Made by a program: the position numbers and the translations under genes
The notes under the pieces: generated by a model
The model's database searches: none
What the model was told of the DNA's origin: nothing
The model's input: only the letters and a program-made list of their open reading frames with translations
Shown: piece after piece, positions 1 to 8,574 of the stretch
Layout of the letters: every line of letters begins with the position of its first letter
Numbering within the stretch: the first letter of the stretch is position 1
From: Bacteroidetes bacterium UBA1935
GTDB taxonomy: Bacteria; Bacteroidota; Bacteroidia; Chitinophagales; Chitinophagaceae
NCBI GenBank assembly: GCA_002337045.1
Contig: DDFF01000013.1
Span: forward strand, 62,001-126,000
DNA: 64,000 bases
Direction of reading: 5' to 3'

Positions 1-126
1 ACCGCTGCAGGACACGAGGCTACCGGTCATGAAGCTACACACGAAGAAGCAACGCATGAAGCTGCTGCACCTGCAGAAAGCCATGCCGGCGATACTGCTG
101 CACATGCCGCAGAAGCTGCACACTAA
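1..126 (+). CDS. C-terminal end of a His/Ala/Glu-rich protein (partial)
   Basis: The first reading frame is open from the window edge to a TAA at 124-126 and gives about 41 residues made almost only of Ala, His, Glu and Thr, with HEAT/HEAA-like units repeated. Nothing upstream is visible, so the body of the protein and its function cannot be named. The tail is low complexity and could be a flexible or metal-binding extension. It is followed 42 nt later by hldD on the same strand. That the frame is coding is inferred from the coherent composition and the clean stop. Confidence 0.6.
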   Translation, partial: TAAGHEATGHEATHEEATHEAAAPAESHAGDTAAHAAEAAH

Positions 127-130
127 TCAT

Positions 131-138
131 TACCTTTG
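131..138 (+). promoter_or_regulatory. Candidate -7 element upstream of hldD
   Basis: TACCTTTG matches the Bacteroidota -7 form TAnnTTTG exactly and lies 30 nt before the hldD start codon. No good -33 partner is visible. The same bases form part of a short inverted repeat (135-142 with 154-161), which may instead be a weak terminator for the upstream gene. Confidence 0.35.
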
Positions 139-168
139 CCTTATTATTTCTCCAAGGCAAATTTCTGA

Positions 169-1149
169 ATGAATACAAACGATATTATAGCCATTACAGG
201 TGCTGCCGGTTTCATCGGCAGCTACCTTACAGGCTATCTCAATCATCTTGGTTTTTATAACCTGATACTGGTTGATGATTTCTCCAAAGAACAAAAGCTG
301 CCCAACCTTAAGGGTAAGCAATACCTGCAACAAATACATCGCAATGATTTTATACAATGGTGCGATGACAATAAAGGTAAACTTAATGCAATATTCCATT
401 TAGGTGCCAGAACAGACACCACAGAAATGGACTATCAAGTACACAAAGTGCTGAACCTTGATTATAGCAAGGAAGTATGGCGTGTATGCACAGCACAGCA
501 AATACCACTACTCTATGCTTCTTCTGCAGCTACATATGGCAATGGTGAGCATGGATATGTTGACAGACATGATATTGTAGAGCAGTTGCAACCGTTGAAC
601 CCGTACGGAGTTTCTAAAAATGAATTTGACATCTGGGCACTGAAAGAAACAACACAACCACTATTTTGGGCAGGTGTTAAGTTCTTCAATGTATATGGGC
701 CTAATGAATACCATAAAGGCAGGATGGCATCTGTTATTATGCATGCCTACAACCAGATACAGGCAACAGGAAAGGTGAAACTATTCCGCTCTCATAACCC
801 TAACTATAAAGACGGTGAGCAGATACGAGACTTTGTGTATGTGAAAGATGTAGTGAGTATGTGTGCGTGGTTGATGCAAAACAAACCTGCTAATGGTTTG
901 TACAATATTGGTACAGGCAAGGCAAGGACATTTAAAGACCTTGTTACGGCAATATTCACTACACTGAACCTGCCGGTAAATATTGAGTTTGTTGACACAC
1001 CTGCAGATATCAGAGACAAGTACCAGTATTTTACAGAGGCCGATATGCACAAGATTATCAGTGCGGGCTACTCTACCCCATCTTATACATTGGAAGAAGG
1101 TGTTAGTGAATATGTAAAAGACTATCTCATAAATTCATCTTATTTTTAA
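169..1149 (+). CDS. hldD: ADP-L-glycero-D-manno-heptose 6-epimerase
   Basis: Short-chain dehydrogenase/reductase-fold epimerase that converts ADP-D-glycero-manno-heptose to the L-glycero form, the activated heptose for the LPS inner core; it acts in the cytoplasm. The Rossmann nucleotide-binding motif GAAGFIG is at residues 11-17 and the catalytic Tyr/Lys pair is Y146 and K150 (YGVSK), preceded by an SSAATYG strand typical of the family. The 326-residue length is normal for HldD. The other heptose genes are not adjacent, so the gene is separated from its pathway here. It is followed 16 nt later by a small secreted protein on the same strand, so the two may be co-transcribed. Confidence 0.93.
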   Translation: MNTNDIIAITGAAGFIGSYLTGYLNHLGFYNLILVDDFSKEQKLPNLKGKQYLQQIHRNDFIQWCDDNKGKLNAIFHLGARTDTTEMDYQVHKVLNLDYSKEVWRVCTAQQIPLLYASSAATYGNGEHGYVDRHDIVEQLQPLNPYGVSKNEFDIWALKETTQPLFWAGVKFFNVYGPNEYHKGRMASVIMHAYNQIQATGKVKLFRSHNPNYKDGEQIRDFVYVKDVVSMCAWLMQNKPANGLYNIGTGKARTFKDLVTAIFTTLNLPVNIEFVDTPADIRDKYQYFTEADMHKIISAGYSTPSYTLEEGVSEYVKDYLINSSYF

Positions 1150-1165
1150 ATAAACAATTCAGCGT

Positions 1166-1624
1166 ATGAAGAAGCTATTATCTATACTGGCTATCGCATT
1201 GGTGGCTACTACTGCACAAGCACAGGAAGGCAAACAAACCTACTATGGCAAGAAGTTTGAAAACGGCCGTACGATGGATGTTGCACAGTTTAGCGATGCA
1301 ATGAAGAGCACAGACAAACTGGCTAATATTCGTGTAAGGGGAACATTGTCGCAGGTTTGCCAATCGGCAGGTTGCTGGGTTAGGTTGCAAAACCCTAACG
1401 GTGAAGATGTGTTTGTAAAGTTCAAAGACCACTTTACAATCCCTATGGATCTGGCAGGTGCTTCTGCTGTAGTGTGTGGTACTGCAAGTAAAAAATCTGT
1501 ATCTGTTGCAGATCAGCGCCACTTTGCAGAAGATGCAGGTAAAAGCGCAGAGGAAATAGCTAAAATAAAAGAGCCTAAAGACGAAATAAGGATAGATGCT
1601 ACAGGTATCCTGATTCAGCAATAA
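1166..1624 (+). CDS. DUF4920 family secreted protein
   Basis: A 152-residue protein with a clear N-terminal signal peptide (basic MKK, hydrophobic stretch, cleavage near AQA-Q at about residue 20). The core has the features I associate with DUF4920: a strand leading to VCQSAGCWVRL, then a VKFKDHF-type strand and a VVCGTA strand, a compact OB-like beta fold with two conserved cysteines near each other. Location is inferred to be periplasmic. No biochemical function is established for the family that I know of. It lies 16 nt downstream of hldD and ends at a strong bidirectional terminator. Confidence 0.8.
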   Translation: MKKLLSILAIALVATTAQAQEGKQTYYGKKFENGRTMDVAQFSDAMKSTDKLANIRVRGTLSQVCQSAGCWVRLQNPNGEDVFVKFKDHFTIPMDLAGASAVVCGTASKKSVSVADQRHFAEDAGKSAEEIAKIKEPKDEIRIDATGILIQQ

Positions 1625-1644
1625 TCTTAAACTATGTATATAAA

Positions 1645-1670
1645 TAAAGCCCGATGATTATCGGGCTTTA
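1645..1670. terminator. Bidirectional rho-independent terminator
   Basis: An 11-bp perfect stem (TAAAGCCCGAT, 1645-1655, with its complement at 1660-1670) has a GATT loop. It lies between two convergent genes and has T-rich flanks on both sides, so it can serve both. Confidence 0.85.
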
Positions 1671-1691
1671 TTATTTTGTGCAGGTTGCAGA

Positions 1692-2873
1692 TTAGCGCAA
1701 GCCCAGCTTATTTTTCAATTCTTTCGGTAGGCCATTTTTGTGTACCAGGAAGGCTGTAGTCTTATACTTTACATATGCCTTTGTTACGTAGATATAGCCT
1801 TTGTAATCGTTCTTTTCGCCCCAAGAGTTTTTAACCATGTAGTATTCGCGGCCCGACTGGTCTGTTGCTGAACCTACAATGTGCATGCCGTGGTCGTCTG
1901 TAGTGCTATAGTTGTCAAAAGCTTCCTGCCTCATTTTTGCAGTTATCTTTCTTTCAGGTTTAGGACCGTTGAAGAGCACTTTCTGTTCGTCTTCTTCCAT
2001 GTCTTCCCATTCTTTTTCAGGAACGAATGCTACACCGTTTTTCCAGCTAAAGTATTTTTCGCTTACATCTGTAGCCCATGCAACAGTATAGCCATTGTCC
2101 AGCGCATAGTCTATCGCATCGGTGATGTCATTCATTTTTACATTGTACACTTTATCCCAGCTCCAGTTGTCAGGTACCATCAGGATTGTTTGCTCGTAGT
2201 ATGGTTTGTCTGAGAAAGAAGACAACTCTACATAGTCTTTAGGATCTATGCCAACATATTTCTGTGCAAATGTTTTTGGAGTGTACTCTTTGCCTTCCCA
2301 TTGGAATGTTTCAGGATATTCGCCAAGATAAGTATCTAATACCCTCTGGAATGCGGTTTTCCAGTTTGGTGTCAGTTTGCCATTCGGGTTGCGAACGATA
2401 GCATCCAGCATACCTTTCAGTATAGCCTGCATTTCGCCAAACTTGTTTTTGGTAGTACCATAGTTGAGGCCGGTATATACGCTTTGTGGTACCACACCAT
2501 ATTTAGCATACATATTTATAACATCGTGGCAAGAACCACCATCGCCCCAGCTAACAGCACCATGCATGCGCACATAATTGTCTGCTTTGTCTATGTATAC
2601 ACAACGTGCAGTATATATTTCGGCAATATCTATTGGTTTTTTGCCCATTCTTGCCATCTCACTTTCCAGAAATGAGTTGGTACTATAGCTCCAACATGTA
2701 CCGGAGCTTCCTTGGTTCTTTACAGAACTATTTTCGAGGTTTATTTTGTTAGTAAAGACAAACTTCTTTTTGGAACTGTCACTTTTGTTCGTTTCCAGTT
2801 TTTTTACAAGATCGTCTTGTGCATTTACCATAAAAGGTAAAAGCATTGAAAGAATGATAGTCGATTTTTTCAT
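1692..2873 (-). CDS. Secreted C1-family cysteine peptidase (bleomycin hydrolase/aminopeptidase C-like)
   Basis: A papain-fold peptidase of the C1B (bleomycin hydrolase) branch. Residues 1-18 form a signal peptide ending in NAQ, which is unusual because classical bleomycin hydrolases are cytosolic; the protein is probably periplasmic or surface. The active site is complete: oxyanion Gln54 and nucleophile Cys60 in NQGSSGTCW, His328 in DDHGMH, and Asn349 in KNSWG. The long insert between Cys and His is typical of the bleomycin hydrolase group. The length (393) is a little shorter than cytosolic PepC (about 445). It stands alone and converges with the DUF4920 gene. Substrates are not predictable from sequence. 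Confidence 0.88.
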   Translation of the reverse strand: MKKSTIILSMLLPFMVNAQDDLVKKLETNKSDSSKKKFVFTNKINLENSSVKNQGSSGTCWSYSTNSFLESEMARMGKKPIDIAEIYTARCVYIDKADNYVRMHGAVSWGDGGSCHDVINMYAKYGVVPQSVYTGLNYGTTKNKFGEMQAILKGMLDAIVRNPNGKLTPNWKTAFQRVLDTYLGEYPETFQWEGKEYTPKTFAQKYVGIDPKDYVELSSFSDKPYYEQTILMVPDNWSWDKVYNVKMNDITDAIDYALDNGYTVAWATDVSEKYFSWKNGVAFVPEKEWEDMEEDEQKVLFNGPKPERKITAKMRQEAFDNYSTTDDHGMHIVGSATDQSGREYYMVKNSWGEKNDYKGYIYVTKAYVKYKTTAFLVHKNGLPKELKNKLGLR

Positions 2874-2954
2874 TATATAATATTAATGCGAATTGCAATA
2901 TACTATTCGGATGTCAAAAGGTATAAAAACCTTGAAGTGAAAAATAAGGTGATA

Positions 2955-3275
2955 TTAAATCAGGTCGATACTATACAGTAAATCTTCAAATGAATCAATT
3001 TTGCCATATAGTTTGGCATCATGCACCTTAAAAGACGAATAGCTATTTAATAAAATGTGTATTATTCTTTCCCTCTTCCAATCGTCCAATAGCTCTAAGG
3101 CATCTTCTTCTTCCATAGTAGCAGCCTGCGCCTTCAATTCTTCATTTTCAGCTTGTGCGTTCTCTACTTCTGTAATGACTGCGTGCATCTTAGCAGATGG
3201 GTCCCCGATTTCAAAGTCGAATAATACTTCCATCAGCGTATCGGCATCCTTAAATTGTTGATTTTTTATGTACAT
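2955..3275 (-). CDS. Hypothetical small acidic protein
   Basis: A 106-residue protein that I do not recognise. It has no signal peptide. A heptad-like Glu/Ala/Leu-rich segment around residues 36-65 suggests a coiled coil or long helix, followed by a segment rich in aromatics and Asp. It is acidic overall and probably cytoplasmic. It lies 81 nt upstream (in transcription order) of the secreted peptidase gene on the same strand, so co-transcription is possible but not shown. Coding status rests on length, composition and absence of a better frame. Confidence 0.6.
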   Translation of the reverse strand: MYIKNQQFKDADTLMEVLFDFEIGDPSAKMHAVITEVENAQAENEELKAQAATMEEEDALELLDDWKRERIIHILLNSYSSFKVHDAKLYGKIDSFEDLLYSIDLI

Positions 3276-3506
3276 ATTTTTTGCGTCCTATACAGGTAAA
3301 AATAAGGCATTAAAATTTCATTAAAACATATCTTCATATTATGTATGGAAATATGCGGTTTCTCAAGCCATTATTTTTTAACAAAGGGTTTGCAAAGCAA
3401 AGAATTATACTTATTTTACGTCTGATTATGCCGTGCTTACAATGGTATGACGATTGTAAACCAACCAATATGTTGGTATACATGTCTATATATTATAGTT
3501 AGGTAC

Positions 3507-3524
3507 AGTATTTTTAAAAATACT
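3507..3524. repeat. 18-bp perfect palindrome in the leader of the T9SS cargo gene
   Basis: AGTATTTTTAAAAATACT is a perfect inverted repeat centred 45 nt before the start codon at 3561. It could be an operator or a hairpin in the leader. The surrounding 285-nt intergenic region (3276-3560) is AT-rich and shows no other clear feature. Confidence 0.5.
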
Positions 3525-3560
3525 TGCAGAATAAAAATTAATTATCAGAAATAATAACCC

Positions 3561-6032
3561 ATGGTAAAACAGTTATTCAAAAGGTTTTTATCGACAGCTT
3601 CTGTGATTGCAGGTTGTATGTTTGCTACACAAGCGCAAACTACATCTACCATTACTACTGCATTTACTAATAACCCAAATGCATTTATAGGTACTGGTAT
3701 TATATTGCCGCAATTCATCACATTTAACGTGACAAACAATAACAGTTGTCCGATAACATTGACAGAGCTGGATATATTTCATGTTGGTCTAAATAACGGT
3801 ATAAGTAGTAATGGAGCAGAATATACCCTTTGGCGTCAACAACCAGCTGTAGCAGGTGCTCCGAATATTGCTGCCAATACAGGTTGGGTGCCTGATGCTA
3901 AGAGTGGTCCGATAAATAACGGTACTTCTCCAGGGTCTATCATTAACATATTTAAAGGCCTCACTATCACTATACCTCCAACTACAACTATACGTTTTGC
4001 TGTATCATCAACAGATACAATTCCGGTATTCTATAATGTTACACCAACAAGCTTTGTTACCAATGGTGTAACCCTTAATACAGGAGCCGGCATTACCTAT
4101 TTTGGTGCAATGCCTGGCCCGGGTGCAAATTCTTACAATGTTAACCAACCATTACCACCCTTTTTGGTAATTGGTATTCCCGCTTTTTGTGGAGCAATCA
4201 AGTTCATAGATGCAGGTTCGGCAGTACCGGCACCACCAAAAGTGGTAGCTAACAGCCTGAAAATCTGTAAAAACTCAGATTTGATATTAACTGCTACAGC
4301 ACCTTCTTATATTGCAAATCCGGTATTTACATTTACTGGTCCTAATGGTTGGTTTGTGCAAAATACTACGGGTATTGCTACAAGAACATCAATGCAACCT
4401 GCTGATGCCGGTTTGTACAGTGTAACTGTAACTGATGCAAATTGTAATGCAGGCGCATCTTTGCCAACAACTTTAAATATTACTGTAGATAATCCACCTG
4501 CTCCAAAAATTACCGGCAAAACAGATTTCTGTCTTAATGAACCATTCATGCCGGTAGGCATTGAAGGTTCCGGAACACCACGTTGGTACTATTCTGCTAC
4601 CGGAGGATCACCTATTCCTTTTACACCTCCATTCAATACTACTTCTGTTACTCAAGATACTTTCTACGTTGCACAACTTTTGAATGGCTGTGTTAGTGAA
4701 AATAGGACAATGGTTGTATACCGCTCTTCTGCAAAACCTGCACCACCATTGGTTACTTCTCCTTTGTATTTCTGTGAAAACGATGAAGCGCAACCGTTAA
4801 CTGCAATAGGTAACCAACTGAAATGGTATTATGACCCGATTGGTGGTATTCCTTCTATAGTTCCTCCAACGCCTAATACTACTGCTAAAAATACTTTTGA
4901 CTACTACGTTACTCAATCAAACAGAGGCTGTGAAAGTAATCGCTCTCTGATGAAGGTTATCGTTACTTTCAAGCCTAATGGTTTGATACTGTCTACTAAG
5001 CAAAAACTTTGTGAAAGAGATACTCTTACACTTTCATACTATGGTAGTGCTTACGATAGCTCTGGTTTTAACTGGACATTCCCTACTGGTGTAAGGGTAC
5101 TGACCGCAGATCCTAACTTCTCTCGCTCTATTAAAGTAGCAATGGATAGTGCAGGTTTACGCACAATCAATTTGCAGGTAGGTCATGATGGTTGTTACAG
5201 TGATCTTTACGGTAATACTATACGTGTAGATACACTACCTACTGCTGACATCTCTGTTCGTCCTGATATATGTCTTGGTCAAACAGAAATGGTATCACTC
5301 AACTCATACACATTGACTACTGATACTTTCAATTGGGCATGGGATAATGGTGTTGTTTCTTATGGCGCAACAGATCAAGGTCCTAACGGTGTTACATGGC
5401 ATACACCTGGTAAAAAGTATATCTCATTGCGTTTGGTAAATAAACTGTGTGCTAACACAATTGTAGACTCTACGTATGTACACGCTAAACCAGATGCAAG
5501 CTTTAAAATTGCAGACTTTGATGCATCTAAAGTTTATTGTAATAGTGACAGCATGAGGGTTACTGCTAACACACTGAATGCAGATAGCAAATACTCATGG
5601 TCTCCTACTCGCTTCTTTGATGAGTACAGCGACAGGTCTAGCACATATGCAAGGGTTGATTTTACTTCTTACCTGCGCCTTGATGTAAAAGATCAGTACG
5701 GTTGTTTCAATAGCGATAGCATTAAAGTAACTACTAAAGCATGTTGTAATGTAAACCTGCCAAGTGCGTTTTCACCTAACGGTGATGGTAGGAACGATGT
5801 GTTCCGCATAGTGCCTAACGCTCCGGGTGTACAACGTCAGATAGATGTTCGCACTATTAAAGTAGTAAACCGTTATGGTCAGGTAGTATTTGAAACAGTA
5901 AATGAACTGAGAGGCTGGGATGGTACTTTCAATGGTAAACCAGCTGATATGGGTACTTACTTCTACTACGTAGCATACAAATGCGATGGTAAGATGATGG
6001 AAAATAAAGGTGAGGTTGTACTGGTGCGATAG
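3561..6032 (+). CDS. Ig-like domain protein with T9SS type B C-terminal domain
   Basis: A large secreted protein (823 residues). Signal peptide about 1-25, ending in TQAQ. An N-terminal beta-rich region (to about 215) is followed by an Ig-like domain (about 225-310) with the DAGLYSVTVTD signature. Two further modules each carry a WYY...GG and a single Cys pair (about 312-470). Then come two PKD/Ig-like repeats. The last 90 residues start with LPSAFSPNGDGRNDVF and end in GEVVLVR, the gliding-motility-associated (CHU_C, type B) sorting domain recognised by the type IX secretion system. The product is expected at the cell surface or released. Ligand or role is unknown; adhesin-like function is an inference from the domain types. 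Confidence 0.9.
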   Translation: MVKQLFKRFLSTASVIAGCMFATQAQTTSTITTAFTNNPNAFIGTGIILPQFITFNVTNNNSCPITLTELDIFHVGLNNGISSNGAEYTLWRQQPAVAGAPNIAANTGWVPDAKSGPINNGTSPGSIINIFKGLTITIPPTTTIRFAVSSTDTIPVFYNVTPTSFVTNGVTLNTGAGITYFGAMPGPGANSYNVNQPLPPFLVIGIPAFCGAIKFIDAGSAVPAPPKVVANSLKICKNSDLILTATAPSYIANPVFTFTGPNGWFVQNTTGIATRTSMQPADAGLYSVTVTDANCNAGASLPTTLNITVDNPPAPKITGKTDFCLNEPFMPVGIEGSGTPRWYYSATGGSPIPFTPPFNTTSVTQDTFYVAQLLNGCVSENRTMVVYRSSAKPAPPLVTSPLYFCENDEAQPLTAIGNQLKWYYDPIGGIPSIVPPTPNTTAKNTFDYYVTQSNRGCESNRSLMKVIVTFKPNGLILSTKQKLCERDTLTLSYYGSAYDSSGFNWTFPTGVRVLTADPNFSRSIKVAMDSAGLRTINLQVGHDGCYSDLYGNTIRVDTLPTADISVRPDICLGQTEMVSLNSYTLTTDTFNWAWDNGVVSYGATDQGPNGVTWHTPGKKYISLRLVNKLCANTIVDSTYVHAKPDASFKIADFDASKVYCNSDSMRVTANTLNADSKYSWSPTRFFDEYSDRSSTYARVDFTSYLRLDVKDQYGCFNSDSIKVTTKACCNVNLPSAFSPNGDGRNDVFRIVPNAPGVQRQIDVRTIKVVNRYGQVVFETVNELRGWDGTFNGKPADMGTYFYYVAYKCDGKMMENKGEVVLVR

Positions 6033-6056
6033 TCAATCACACACTTCTGATAATTA

Positions 6057-6090
6057 AATAAAAACACCCCGATTTCGGGGTGTTTTTATT
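6057..6090 (+). terminator. Strong rho-independent terminator
   Basis: A 15-bp perfect stem with a four-base loop (ATTT, 6072-6075): 6057-6071 pairs with 6076-6090, GC-rich at the loop side (CACCCCG/CGGGGTG) and A/T-rich at the base. It sits 25 nt after the T9SS cargo gene. Confidence 0.9.
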
Positions 6091-6250
6091 TTGTTTGAAA
6101 TGTATTGTGTATAAAGAATCTTTAGGTGTTGCCCAAACACTATTTTGTATACCTATCGCTATTTATTAAGACTACAAACATTGGTGGCTACTAAAAATCT
6201 CAATGCCTACTGCATAATACCAATATCACATGTCTTGATTCTTACAGACA

Positions 6251-6276
6251 AAAAAAGCCCATCACAAGGATGGGCT
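6251..6276 (-). terminator. Terminator of the lptF/G-PAP2-ArnT-like operon
   Basis: The inverted repeat AGCCCATC (6256-6263) and GATGGGCT (6269-6276) is followed on the minus strand by a run of T (the A-run at 6251-6256). It lies 23 nt downstream of the minus-strand operon. The region between this and the previous terminator (6091-6250) shows no supported feature. Confidence 0.85.
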
Positions 6277-6298
6277 AAAAGAACACGAATGAATATTA

Positions 6299-7918
6299 TT
6301 ATTTTCGCTTAAAGAATACAAAGCCATTTTTACTACCTGTTTCTTCAAGTTGTGGCATAGCTCTGTACTTGTCTGCTTCCATTACTTTGCAAATAAAGTA
6401 AGCTGGTTTGTCTATATCGCCTGTTAACAACCATTCTTCGTTGTCGTAGTTGTTGTTGGTTTGTGGCTGCTTTTGGGTGTAAAAAAGATGTGCATAGCTT
6501 TTATATCCTAGTACATGAACATAAACATCTTTACCAATAAAGCTTTGAAAATATTCAATAGCTGCCCTTTGAGAAATAGCTTCTATTTTTGGCGTGAAGT
6601 GTAATACCGTAACTTGTATGGTTATTGCCTGTACTGCACACAAAACCAGCATGCCTTTTCTGAATTCCTTTCTCATCAACACGACAGCAGTAATAATACC
6701 AGCCAGATATATAAGCCCCCAACTTATTTCTCCTATACTCCAGTGTACGTTTGCCTGTAGGTTTCCCACTGCAAAAGGATCGTCTATCAAAGGTATCAGT
6801 ATGTCTTTGTTAAGGCCTACTAACGGAAGGCTTGTAATGGTAATAGCTAAAACTACACCAATAACAGTGAGTAGTACTTTGACAGACTTTAGTAATAATA
6901 CTTTCCCTTCCGCTATTCTGTACAATTGCATTGCAGCCAAAAAAGTAAGCGGGAAATAACAAAGTGATGAATAGTGTACAATCTTTGTTTTTACAATAGA
7001 AAACAACAACAATACTACCCAGAACATAATCCACATCCACTTTATGAAGTCTGCCTGCTGTGTATTTTCTGCGCGCTGCTTTTTAAAGTATTGAAACAGG
7101 AAAGGTGCAGCGGGAAAGCAGCCGATTAACAGGATAATGAAGTGGTAAAAGAAAGGTCCGCCGTGGCCGGCATCTTCTGTTTTAAAAAGCCTTACCTGAT
7201 AAGTAATAAACTCATTTACAAACCAGAAACCATGCTGCAGTATCTCTACGCCAAACCATAATGCAGTAGTCAGCAGTGTAGCAACTGCAATTGTGAGTAA
7301 ATGCAGCAGTTTGTAGCCTGTAAAGCCCTTGTTGACAATAAGGTATGTTGTAAATGATAAACCTGCTACAAGTATAGCTACAGGCCCTTTGGTCATTACT
7401 GCAAGCCCCAGAAACACACCTGTTAGCAGTGCATGCAGGTATTTGTTTTGCCCATACTTGATAAAGTACACCTGCACAAACGCAAGAAATATAAACAGGT
7501 TAAATATGGGATCTATGATGCCCGATTTAAAGTAGAAATGTGGTAACCATGTAGCAGCATACAGTATTACCCACCATATAGCCAAGCGCTCATTTACTAT
7601 GCGTTTACCTGTGTAATATAGAGCTATCAGTGTAATAACTCCTGCTAATGCATTAGGGAACCTGGCTGCAAACTCATTAATTCCGAACGTTTTCATGCTG
7701 AGGACCTGCAACCATATAAACAATGGTGGCTTTTCCCAGAATGGCCGATAGTTGATTTGCATCCGCAGATAGTCTTTAGATACAATCATTTCCCTTGCGC
7801 ACTCCGCAAAGTTTATTTCGTCCCAGTCGAACAGGTGAACCTGCCCCAGAAACGGTACAAACAGCAATGTTCCTATCAGGAAGATTGCGACGTATCGCAA
7901 TACGTTAGGCATTGTCAT
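6299..7918 (-). CDS. ArnT/PMT-type integral membrane glycosyltransferase (GT-C fold)
   Basis: A polytopic membrane protein of 539 residues with about 11-12 hydrophobic segments. Shortly after the first membrane helix it has the acidic loop DWDE (D31, D33, E34) followed by FAECAREM and RPFWEKPPL. This is the periplasmic catalytic-loop pattern of the ArnT/GT39/GT83 families, which move a sugar from a polyprenyl-phosphate donor to lipid A, protein or another acceptor. The last ~120 residues are a soluble, probably periplasmic domain, as in ArnT. It is the last gene of an operon with LptF/G-like and PAP2 genes and its start overlaps the PAP2 stop (TAATG). That context favours an envelope lipid or LPS acceptor. 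The sugar is unknown. Confidence 0.87.
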   Translation of the reverse strand: MTMPNVLRYVAIFLIGTLLFVPFLGQVHLFDWDEINFAECAREMIVSKDYLRMQINYRPFWEKPPLFIWLQVLSMKTFGINEFAARFPNALAGVITLIALYYTGKRIVNERLAIWWVILYAATWLPHFYFKSGIIDPIFNLFIFLAFVQVYFIKYGQNKYLHALLTGVFLGLAVMTKGPVAILVAGLSFTTYLIVNKGFTGYKLLHLLTIAVATLLTTALWFGVEILQHGFWFVNEFITYQVRLFKTEDAGHGGPFFYHFIILLIGCFPAAPFLFQYFKKQRAENTQQADFIKWMWIMFWVVLLLFSIVKTKIVHYSSLCYFPLTFLAAMQLYRIAEGKVLLLKSVKVLLTVIGVVLAITITSLPLVGLNKDILIPLIDDPFAVGNLQANVHWSIGEISWGLIYLAGIITAVVLMRKEFRKGMLVLCAVQAITIQVTVLHFTPKIEAISQRAAIEYFQSFIGKDVYVHVLGYKSYAHLFYTQKQPQTNNNYDNEEWLLTGDIDKPAYFICKVMEADKYRAMPQLEETGSKNGFVFFKRK

Positions 7919-8574
7919 TATCGTAAAGTCTTTGGTCGTTTAAAGAAATAAGGTGCCAATCCATTCATGATGATAACAACCATAGTTGCTATGCATGTGC
8001 CTATAATGCTGCCTGCATACACATCCTCGAAAAAATGTGCTGCCAAATACATTCTGGAATAGGCAGTGCTTATTGCAAATATAAACAATATACTACCCAG
8101 CCACTTGTAGCGTGGTAATAGCAACATAGATAACAAAGTGTAAAGGCTGAATGCACCGCATGAGTGCCCTGAAGGGAAACTTCGTTCCATTAGTCTGGGC
8201 CATTCAGGTAATGTATGTATCCATGCAGCCTCGTTAAAGTACTTAAGCGGCCTTGCTGCACCAAAATGACTCTTAAGTATTTGGGTGAAAATGGATGGCA
8301 ATGTTGTTGCAGCGGCAGCTGTGATGAAATACCATCCGTTTCTGAAGGATGAGTAGCCAAATAATACAAGCAACGCCACTGTAATAAACCAGCCCTCTCC
8401 CAAGGTTGTAATCCCCAGCATAATACTATCCAGAAAAGAGGTATGGTTGGTATTAAACGTTTTGAATAGGGTTTCTTTATCGCTCACTGTCAATGCTATA
8501 CCGCCACCAACAACCCAAATGGCAAAAGGCAGCAGAAAATATACATTGTATGATGTGTATGGTTTCTGTGCCAT
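7918..8574 (-). CDS. PAP2-family membrane phosphatase
   Basis: A 218-residue integral membrane phosphatase with all three PAP2 signature motifs: K101-x6-R108-P109, PSGH at 134-137, and SR(173-174)-x5-H180-x3-D184. About five to six hydrophobic segments. Family members remove phosphate from lipid A (LpxE/LpxF), undecaprenyl diphosphate or phosphatidylglycerol phosphate on the periplasmic side. The gene starts directly after the LptF/G-like stop codon and its own stop overlaps the next start by one base, so the three genes are translationally linked. The neighbours point to LPS or undecaprenyl phosphate as substrate, but sequence alone cannot choose. Confidence 0.88.
   Translation of the reverse strand: MAQKPYTSYNVYFLLPFAIWVVGGGIALTVSDKETLFKTFNTNHTSFLDSIMLGITTLGEGWFITVALLVLFGYSSFRNGWYFITAAAATTLPSIFTQILKSHFGAARPLKYFNEAAWIHTLPEWPRLMERSFPSGHSCGAFSLYTLLSMLLLPRYKWLGSILFIFAISTAYSRMYLAAHFFEDVYAGSIIGTCIATMVVIIMNGLAPYFFKRPKTLR

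Noticed and set aside
135..161. Hairpin TTTGCCTT/AAGGCAAA as a terminator before hldD
   Set aside because: Only 8 bp with an 11-base loop and a short T tract, and it overlaps an exact -7 element; too weak to list as a terminator.
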